Assembly: GCA_964389305.1 (NCBI GenBank)
Contig: CAYMEK010000021.1
Coordinates: forward strand, 1 to 60,645
Length of the DNA: 60,645 nucleotides
Source: CAYMEK01 sp964389305
GTDB lineage: Bacteria > Spirochaetota > Spirochaetia > SZUA-6 > DRHE01
Reading direction: 5' to 3'
The translations under genes and the position numbers were made by a program. How positions within the stretch are numbered: position 1 is the stretch's first letter; every line of letters starts with the position of its first letter. The notes under the pieces were generated by a model that saw only the letters and a program-made list of their open reading frames with translations, was not told where the DNA came from and did no database searches. Below, piece by piece: positions 16,843 to 22,823 of this stretch.

Positions 16843-17568
16843 ATGTATAAGCGGGTCTTTTCTCAACAGGGGCGTACGCTCGAAATCGCAACTCAGATCA
16901 AGGATCTCATCCGCGGCGAACAACTGAAGCCCGGCGACAAGCTTCCCAATGAGATGGAACTATCTCGATTGTTCGGAGTCAGTAGGCCCACCATACGCGA
17001 AGCGGCGAAAACCCTGGTGTCCCAAAATATGATCGAAATCGTCCGTGGTAAAGGGACCTTCGTTTCACGGATGCCCGGGATCATCGACGATCCACTAGGT
17101 TTGGAGTTCGTGATGAGTCCGGATCTTCGACTTTCCCTTCTCGAAGCAAGGCTCCTCATAGAGCCCGGCGCCGCTCGCCTCGCCGCTCAAAAAGCCGACA
17201 AGGCTGACCTGGCCAGCATCGAGAGATCCGTTGAAGCCATGAGTGAAATCGTCCGGAGAAAAGAAATAAACATGGAAATAGAACTCGATTTCCATCGCAG
17301 CATCGCCGAAGCCACCAAGAATCCCGTCATCATTCGCATCGTTCCTGTCATCATGGACGCCATTGTCAAAACATACCGCGACGCACCGCGGACGAGTGAC
17401 GATCATCGTCATGCCTCGGAAGAGCACCGGGAGATCTTTGAGGCGGTGAAAGCGAGAAGCCCTTCCCGCGCTTTCTCTGCCATGGAGCATCACCTGGAAA
17501 TGGGTCATCAAAGAACCCTGTTCCGCCTGCGAAAGAAAAGCGCGCCGGCTGTTCGTATGAAGCGCTAG
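16843..17568 (+). CDS. GntR/FadR-subfamily regulator (second copy)
   Basis: A 241-residue regulator: winged helix at residues about 8-75 (KLPNEMELSRLFGVSRPTIREA, then VRGKGTFVS) followed by an FCD ligand domain (ELDFHRSIAEATKN, ASEEHREIF supply the metal histidines). The first ATG lacks a ribosome binding site, so the message may be leaderless or nearly so. A palindrome at 16786-16803 is a likely autoregulatory site, and a related sequence lies in the promoter of the convergent TTT transporter operon. This regulator is therefore the best candidate for controlling uptake. The ligand is probably the transported carboxylate or a product of it (inference). Confidence 0.9.
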   Translation: MYKRVFSQQGRTLEIATQIKDLIRGEQLKPGDKLPNEMELSRLFGVSRPTIREAAKTLVSQNMIEIVRGKGTFVSRMPGIIDDPLGLEFVMSPDLRLSLLEARLLIEPGAARLAAQKADKADLASIERSVEAMSEIVRRKEINMEIELDFHRSIAEATKNPVIIRIVPVIMDAIVKTYRDAPRTSDDHRHASEEHREIFEAVKARSPSRAFSAMEHHLEMGHQRTLFRLRKKSAPAVRMKR

Positions 17569-17620
17569 TTAATATTAGCTGCGGGAAAAGAAGACTGCCC
17601 CGGTGGAGTCTGCTGAACGG

Positions 17621-18145
17621 CTACTTTGAGAGGCCCTCATTGAGGAGTATTTCCACGGTCCAGCGCGAGGCAAGGGCGACCACGCTCGTGCATTTATCGG
17701 TATGGGCGCCCGCTTCATCAAATTTCCTTAGTTCGTCCGGATCTTTGATGTAAAAAGGTCTTCCCATTATCTTAGTATGTATGTTTCCACAAGTGACCGT
17801 CCCGTATTCTTCGATGAACTTGCGGTGAAGCTGGGATACGAGGGCGAATGTCTTGAAACGGATTTTATCCGGATCGATGAAATTGTCCCGCCCCCTGCCA
17901 ATGAAGTACCCCAACATCATGGCGCCGGCCGCGTACGCGCCGCAGCTGCCGTCTATCTGCTGCGCGATTCCGGCGGCAAAGCCGGTGGAGGACTTGAAGA
18001 TGGCGTCCGTGTCGGAGTTCCTGACCTCGAGAGCATCCTGAAGAGCCGCAAAGGTACACTGTGCGCAGCCCATGTACTCCTGCTCATAAGAGAACCCCAG
18101 GTCGTAGGCCTTTTGGGCTGCTTGTTCTTTCCTGTCTGCTGTCAT
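17621..18145 (-). CDS. C_GCAxxG_C_C family redox protein
   Basis: A 174-residue protein with the spaced cysteines that define this family: Cys27 and Cys30 (MGCAQC), Cys68 (DGSCGAYAAGAMMLG), Cys119 (TVTCGN) and Cys152 (DKCTSVV). Family members are thought to bind a metal or iron-sulfur centre and are common in anaerobes; no reaction is established. A GGAGG site lies 8 nt before the ATG. It is the last gene of the minus-strand operon M24-like/tctC/tctB/tctA, 63 nt after tctA, which suggests a redox step tied to the transported compound. It faces the second GntR gene, leaving only 52 nt between the stops. Confidence 0.85.
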   Translation of the reverse strand: MTADRKEQAAQKAYDLGFSYEQEYMGCAQCTFAALQDALEVRNSDTDAIFKSSTGFAAGIAQQIDGSCGAYAAGAMMLGYFIGRGRDNFIDPDKIRFKTFALVSQLHRKFIEEYGTVTCGNIHTKIMGRPFYIKDPDELRKFDEAGAHTDKCTSVVALASRWTVEILLNEGLSK

Positions 18146-18208
18146 ACCAACGCCTCCTTGCGCGCCATAGTCGTTGAAAGGTTTGGGGGCGATTGCACTA
18201 CAATTCCT

Positions 18209-19684
18209 CTACGCTTTTTTTGTGCTGCGGCGGAATTGCAGAACCGAATAGGCGATCGAAGCGATACCCAGTCCATACAAGGCCAGGGCAATAGGAGATT
18301 TTAGCAGCACGGTCCAATCCCCGTGGGAGAGCATCAAAGCGCGTCCCAGTTCCCGCTCGGCAATCGGGCCCAGGATCAGGCCTAGGATGATCGGGGCCGC
18401 GGAAAAGCCGTGGCGGCGCAACAAATAGCCGATCAGCCCGAAGACGATGGACAACAGCATGTCATAGACGCTGTTCCCCAGGGAGTAGGCGCCGATAAAA
18501 CACAGGGCGAGAACCAGGGGGTAGAGGATGGGGATAGGGATCTTCACTACCTTGTGGTACAAGGGAAGACAGGCAAGACCCACGCCAACAATCATGAGCT
18601 GGGCCAGCATGAATCCGGCGAACAGGGCGCGGATGATGTGGGGTGTCTGGCTGAAAAGAAGAGGTCCGGGCCGGACTCCGATCAGGAGCAGAGCCCCCAG
18701 CATGACCGCGGTGATCATATCTCCGGGAATTCCCAGGGTCAGCAGAGGCACCAGGGCGCCTCCCGTGGTTCCGTTGTTCGCCGCTTCCGGCGCCGCGACT
18801 CCCGCCAGATTGCCCTTTCCGAAGGTTTCCGGGTGCTTGGAAAACCTGCGGCTTTCGTTGTAGGCCATGAAGGAAGCGATGGCGCCCCCGGTGGCCGGGA
18901 TGATTCCGATCATCGTTCCCAGCATGGATGATCCGAGGATGATCTTGATAAGACCTTTGAATTCCTTCCAGCTGGGAAATCCTCCGCCTGCTCGATCCAG
19001 CTTCGGAATGGTAGTCTTACCCAGTTTTTCAATCTGAACGAAGACTTCGGAAATCGCGAAAAGGCCGATCAGGACCGGCACCATGGGGAATCCTGTCAGC
19101 AGACGAGTGATTCCGAAAGTGAAGCGGGGCATTCCCAGGATCTCGTCCATGCCGACCAGGGCGAGCATCAATCCGAAAAAGCCGGAAAGAAATCCTTTCA
19201 ACAGAGAGGCGGCAGATACGCTGGCCATGATGGTAAGCCCGAAGATCATCAGGGCGAAATAGTCCTCCGGGCCGAATTTCAGGGCGAACTTGGCGATGTA
19301 CGGAGCCAGGAAAATCAGGAAAAGCCCCGAAATGAAGCCGCCGGTTGCGGAAGAGATGGTCGATACCGCGATGGCCTTTCCTGCTTTTCCCTGCCGGGCC
19401 AGAGGATATCCGTCCAATGTCGTCGCTACTGCCGAAGGGGTGCCCGGTGTCGATATCAATATGGCGGATATCGAACCTCCGTACATGGAGCCGCAGAACA
19501 TTCCGCTCATCATGATCAATGCCGCAGCCGGCTCCACGTAGAGCAAGAAGGGAAGCAAGAGGACGATACCCACCGAGCCGCCGAGCCCCGGAAGGGCGCC
19601 GATGATGATACCTCCTACGACCCCGATGAACAAAAAATGGAAGTGGGATAACACATAGAGCAAGCCGCCTATTGCCCCCGCCAT
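18209..19684 (-). CDS. tctA: Tripartite tricarboxylate transporter, TctA-like large permease
   Basis: A 491-residue membrane protein of about twelve segments, normal for TctA. Signature stretches are GALPGLGGSVGIVLLLPF near the start, the YGGSISAILISTPGTPSA loop, and the repeated counterpart GIIPATGGAIASFMAYN and TLGIPGDMITAVMLGAL in the second half. It is the main transmembrane subunit of a secondary, ion-coupled carboxylate importer that works with TctB and the periplasmic TctC. Its gene lies 38 nt after tctB. The transported acid cannot be told from the permease. Confidence 0.94.
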   Translation of the reverse strand: MAGAIGGLLYVLSHFHFLFIGVVGGIIIGALPGLGGSVGIVLLLPFLLYVEPAAALIMMSGMFCGSMYGGSISAILISTPGTPSAVATTLDGYPLARQGKAGKAIAVSTISSATGGFISGLFLIFLAPYIAKFALKFGPEDYFALMIFGLTIMASVSAASLLKGFLSGFFGLMLALVGMDEILGMPRFTFGITRLLTGFPMVPVLIGLFAISEVFVQIEKLGKTTIPKLDRAGGGFPSWKEFKGLIKIILGSSMLGTMIGIIPATGGAIASFMAYNESRRFSKHPETFGKGNLAGVAAPEAANNGTTGGALVPLLTLGIPGDMITAVMLGALLLIGVRPGPLLFSQTPHIIRALFAGFMLAQLMIVGVGLACLPLYHKVVKIPIPILYPLVLALCFIGAYSLGNSVYDMLLSIVFGLIGYLLRRHGFSAAPIILGLILGPIAERELGRALMLSHGDWTVLLKSPIALALYGLGIASIAYSVLQFRRSTKKA

Positions 19685-19722
19685 ATCAGTATCTCCCTGC
19701 TAGCATTGCGTTCTCCGGTTTT

Positions 19723-20196
19723 TTAAAGACTCCAAATTGGCAACGGGACCTTGAACACGATGCGAAAAATGAAAAACAGGATACCCGTTGTGAGCACGGA
19801 AACAAGAACGATCCGCAAGACACGCTTCTCTTTGAAACAAAGCATCGTCCCTGCGATAAATAATGGTGTGATCCAAAGGTAGCCCAACCAATTGATCAGC
19901 AGCACATAGAGTATCCCCACGGCGAAGAGCGTAAGAATGCGCTGGACCTGTGCCCGGTCGAGTTTCCGGGCCTCCTTCTGCTGGCCTTCCTCTTTCTCGG
20001 CATGCCACTGCCTGATTCCTCTCACGATGAGCATCACGGACAGGACAAAGGTACAGATGCAGATAAAGCGTGGGAAAATACGAGGATTCCAGCCTCGCTC
20101 TTTCTCTGGAAATGCCATAGTCGAGTAGAAAAAAAGGGCCGCTATAAATCCTGTCACCGCTCCATAGAGAACGTTCAGCTTTCCCATGCTCAGCAT
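19723..20196 (-). CDS. tctB: Tripartite tricarboxylate transporter, TctB-like small permease
   Basis: A 157-residue protein with four hydrophobic segments separated by a charged cytoplasmic loop (QWHAEKEEGQQKEARKLDR), the usual TctB layout. It forms the membrane part of the carboxylate importer together with TctA. Met4 at 20187 has the better-spaced GAGGA ribosome binding site, so the protein may start there. The gene is separated from the upstream tctC by 331 nt with two large stem-loops, while tctA follows within 38 nt. Confidence 0.88.
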   Translation of the reverse strand: MLSMGKLNVLYGAVTGFIAALFFYSTMAFPEKERGWNPRIFPRFICICTFVLSVMLIVRGIRQWHAEKEEGQQKEARKLDRAQVQRILTLFAVGILYVLLINWLGYLWITPLFIAGTMLCFKEKRVLRIVLVSVLTTGILFFIFRIVFKVPLPIWSL

Positions 20197-20310
20197 TCCT
20201 CAACGTATTACCGGTTCCACATGGCGAGCCAATAGGCTAAGGCATTATCCTGTCGATTGTTCGTTTGATCAATCCTCCCCTCGGCGAGGCATTCCGTATA
20301 ATTTGCCCTC

Positions 20311-20349
20311 GGTTTTCGGCCCCACCACTGATGGGTGAAGCCGAAAACC
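20311..20349 (-). promoter_or_regulatory. Stem-loop in tctC-tctB spacer, 10-bp stem
   Basis: GGTTTTCGGC (20311-20320) pairs perfectly with GCCGAAAACC (20340-20349). The 19-nt loop can itself form CCCA/TGGG. In the mRNA of the minus-strand operon this would be a second hairpin after the one at 20370-20401. No U-tract follows. Confidence 0.6.
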
Positions 20350-20369
20350 ATTTCAGCGGATGATTGGCG

Positions 20370-20401
20370 CCCGGTCCGCCGCCGTATTGCGGCGGACCGG
20401 G
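20370..20401 (-). promoter_or_regulatory. Stem-loop after tctC, perfect 13-bp GC-rich stem
   Basis: CCCGGTCCGCCGC (20370-20382) pairs with GCGGCGGACCGGG (20389-20401) around a 6-nt loop. On the operon's strand the hairpin is preceded by As and not followed by a U-run, so it is better read as an mRNA-stabilising or processing element that raises TctC relative to TctB/TctA. On the plus strand it is followed by five Ts, but no plus-strand gene ends there. Confidence 0.65.
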
Positions 20402-20527
20402 TTTTTATGGATACACCTTCCTCCCGGACGTCGATGGAAAAAGCGCCCGGTCGATTGCGAGTCGTTAGAGCGCTTTCAGAATACTCTCCCGTCCAGCAAG
20501 TCGTTTTTTCAGTGCAATGAAAAACAG

Positions 20528-21523
20528 CTATTTATACTTGCTGCCCATTCCTGCGGCGCGAATTATCTCCTCGTACCTTTTATTGTCCCTCTGAATGAGT
20601 GCCTTGAAGTCGCTGGTATTCAAGTAATGCAACGTGAGACCGCCTCTTTCGGCCAGCTTCAGGAACTCTTCATCGTTCATGGCCGCCTTGAAAGCGTCGT
20701 GGAGTTTCTTTATCACTTCGGGAGGCGTGCCCTTCGGCGCCGCCAGTCCCCTCCATTGCCCCATGGCAAAATCGATTCCCTGTTCCTTGGCCGTAGGATA
20801 GTCCGGAAACTGCGGCAGTCGCTTTTCCGCGAATATGCCGAGGCACTTCAACTGCCCGTTCTCAAGTTGGGGAACACCCTCGGGGGGGCCCACGGTGATG
20901 ACATCCACCTGCTCGGCCACAGCCGCCGTGACAGTCGGAGCGCCGCCCGCATGGGGAATGTAGTTGAACGTAACCCCTGCAGTTTCAGCGAAGGCGAGAG
21001 CGATCATATGAGTTCCTCCACCGGATCCGGCGATTCCCATGTTGACCTCTCCCGGCCGTTTCTTTGCGTCGGCAACGAGATCCCGTAAATCATTGTACGG
21101 GGAGCTCCCCGGCGCCAGGAACCATACCGGATCCATGACAATGTTGATGATGGGATCGAAGGTGTTTGCATCGAACGGTGTTTCCTGCATGTGGGTGACT
21201 GCAATGGAAGGGGTGCACCAGGCCACGATGTGATATCCGTCGGGCTTTTTCCTCATCGATTCCACATAGGCGGGAACGGTCGCCCCACCCGGTTTGTTGG
21301 AGATGATGATGGGAACCCCCAGATATTTTGGAATCACTCCGGTGAAGGAGCGAAAGACAACATCTGTTGCCCCTCCCGCGCTCCAGGGCACCATGATTTC
21401 CACTTCCCGGGTGGGGAATGTCTCTTCCTTAACGCCCTCCGCCTGAATCGACATTCCGAAGCACACCAGTAAGACCGCGGCGATCATGATGCTCCGCAAT
21501 GCTCCCATTCTTCTCTTTCTCAT
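20528..21523 (-). CDS. tctC: Tripartite tricarboxylate transporter substrate-binding protein (Bug family)
   Basis: A 331-residue periplasmic protein with a signal peptide (about residues 1-29, MRKRRMGALRSIMIAAVLLV, cut near QAEG). The Bug-family core is clear: FPTREVEIMVPWSAGGATD, GVPIIISNKPGGAT, GGGTHMIALAF and FNYIPHAGGAPTVTAAVA, normally the carboxylate-binding loops. It delivers substrate to TctA/TctB. The two Asp residues that bind carboxylates such as citrate are not both obvious, so the ligand stays open. It follows the M24-like gene by 21 nt and is followed by strong hairpins. Confidence 0.93.
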   Translation of the reverse strand: MRKRRMGALRSIMIAAVLLVCFGMSIQAEGVKEETFPTREVEIMVPWSAGGATDVVFRSFTGVIPKYLGVPIIISNKPGGATVPAYVESMRKKPDGYHIVAWCTPSIAVTHMQETPFDANTFDPIINIVMDPVWFLAPGSSPYNDLRDLVADAKKRPGEVNMGIAGSGGGTHMIALAFAETAGVTFNYIPHAGGAPTVTAAVAEQVDVITVGPPEGVPQLENGQLKCLGIFAEKRLPQFPDYPTAKEQGIDFAMGQWRGLAAPKGTPPEVIKKLHDAFKAAMNDEEFLKLAERGGLTLHYLNTSDFKALIQRDNKRYEEIIRAAGMGSKYK

Positions 21524-21544
21524 ACCATGTACCTCCTACAGATT

Positions 21545-22645
21545 TTATAGCTCTAATATATCCGGTCGGCGGAATGAGAATCCCCCGACTTCCAGGCCTA
21601 TTGACGGATAAACCACCGGTTGCGAAAGAATCACCGGACCGTCAGACGTGGCGAGCATCGTATCTTCGCTTTTCATTCCCGAAATGGACGGATTCCAGGC
21701 AAAACCCTGATTCTCCTGTATCATCTCAGATGTTGCGAAATTGACTCGGTATTCCCTGGGGGCATAACCGACGGCTCCTCCTTGATGGCGAAGCTCAAGC
21801 TCATCCGGATACCCCAAGGTCTTATATGCCTCCAGCCCCGCCTTGAACGCTTCGACAGCGGGCCGGCCGGGAATGGTGGCCGCCATCATCACGGAGTCGA
21901 TGTACACGACGTCCCTGTATTGCTTTTTCAGTGATTCCGGAACCTTGCCCAACTGGACGATCCGGTTCAAGGACACGAGGAGTCCTCCCTTGCGCGCATT
22001 CACGCTCAGCATAGCCAGTTTTTCGATTTTCTTTTCCGAGGTGACCGGATGTTGCATCAAAGGAATCCGTTCGTCCGCCGCGCAGAAAGCAATGACGAAA
22101 TCGATTCTGTTTTCCCACAGTCGCTGCGCCAGGCGGCCGACTACGGCGCATTCCTTGTCTCCCCTCCGGACCGTTTGCAGGGTTTCCTCCGCTGCTTGCG
22201 CTGCCAGGCGGGCGAGTTTACCGTATCTATCCACTTCCCATGGTGTCAGAGAATACCGAAGGGAATTGATCTCCGAAGACAGCTCCACGGCGCCGGGAAA
22301 TCCATAATCCGCTCCCAGATTCGGTCCGCCCAGTTCCCGGACAATCGCCATCTCTCGGTCCTCATACCAGGGGAACCTCCGGATCTCGTAGCCCTGCTCC
22401 TCGATATCGCTTTCCTTTTCCATTCGAACGGCTTCTGTGGCATTGCATACCATGTAGGCTTTATCCGGAGTCACGAGAAGACCGACTCTGCCCATCTCCG
22501 TATCGAAATTCACGTAACTGATCTCTCCGCCGGTCAACCAGCTAAAATTGCTGTGTTTTTTTATATAGAGGCCGCTCAGATCGCGTTCACTTATTAACCG
22601 GCGAAGTCGTTTCTGCTTGTGTCGAATTTCTTCCTGGAAAGCCAA
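21545..22645 (-). CDS. M24-family (creatinase/aminopeptidase-like) protein, metal ligands apparently lost
   Basis: A 366-residue protein with the two-domain build of creatinase/Xaa-Pro dipeptidase proteins: an N-terminal creatinase-N-like half with NFSWLTGG, and a C-terminal pita-bread half. In catalytic M24 enzymes the second half has two Asp, one His and two Glu metal ligands. Here the first Asp stretch reads KGGLLVSLNRIVQLG, and later segments (HQGGAVGY, MKSEDTML, GLEVGGFSF) keep few of them. It is probably a non-metal hydrolase like creatinase, or not an enzyme. The start is TTG at 22645, about 30 nt after a strong promoter. It is the first gene of the TTT transporter operon, suggesting action on the imported compound. 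Confidence 0.75.
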   Translation of the reverse strand: MAFQEEIRHKQKRLRRLISERDLSGLYIKKHSNFSWLTGGEISYVNFDTEMGRVGLLVTPDKAYMVCNATEAVRMEKESDIEEQGYEIRRFPWYEDREMAIVRELGGPNLGADYGFPGAVELSSEINSLRYSLTPWEVDRYGKLARLAAQAAEETLQTVRRGDKECAVVGRLAQRLWENRIDFVIAFCAADERIPLMQHPVTSEKKIEKLAMLSVNARKGGLLVSLNRIVQLGKVPESLKKQYRDVVYIDSVMMAATIPGRPAVEAFKAGLEAYKTLGYPDELELRHQGGAVGYAPREYRVNFATSEMIQENQGFAWNPSISGMKSEDTMLATSDGPVILSQPVVYPSIGLEVGGFSFRRPDILEL

Positions 22646-22683
22646 TTTTCTAGTTCTTAGTATTCTTAGTAAAATTTCAAGTT

Positions 22684-22712
22684 ATTATACATTGTAAGAC
22701 GTCTGGCGTCAA
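22684..22712 (-). promoter_or_regulatory. Promoter of the M24/TctCBA operon with GntR-like site
   Basis: Read on the minus strand: TTGACG (22712-22707), exactly 17 nt, TATAAT (22689-22684), a near-perfect sigma70 promoter. The spacer contains TGTAAGACGTC (22693-22703 on the plus strand), which matches the half-site upstream of the second GntR gene except for one base. A repressor bound there would block the promoter. Confidence 0.7.
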
Positions 22713-22803
22713 GTGTAATTTCTGAACAGACTAAGGATGGCGGGGAGGCCTCCCCGGCAAGGAGCGCCTGCCGGGCGCGCAGCTTCATTGCCGATGCAAA
22801 AAA

Positions 22804-22823
22804 GGCCGCCGGAATAACCGGCG
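22804..22823 (-). terminator. Rho-independent terminator
   Basis: On the minus strand CGCCGG-TTATT-CCGGCG is followed by gcc and six Ts, directly after the stop codon of the HEAT-repeat lipoprotein gene (22824). Confidence 0.8.

Larger units (their letters stand above)
20197..20527. other. tctC-tctB spacer with two strong stem-loops (331 nt)
   Basis: No gene is seen here. The spacer contains two perfect inverted repeats described separately (20311-20349 and 20370-20401). The rest holds no further feature I can support. Confidence 0.6.

Noticed and set aside
20370..20406. Hairpin plus five Ts as a plus-strand terminator
   Set aside because: No plus-strand gene ends nearby; position inside the minus-strand operon fits an mRNA hairpin better.
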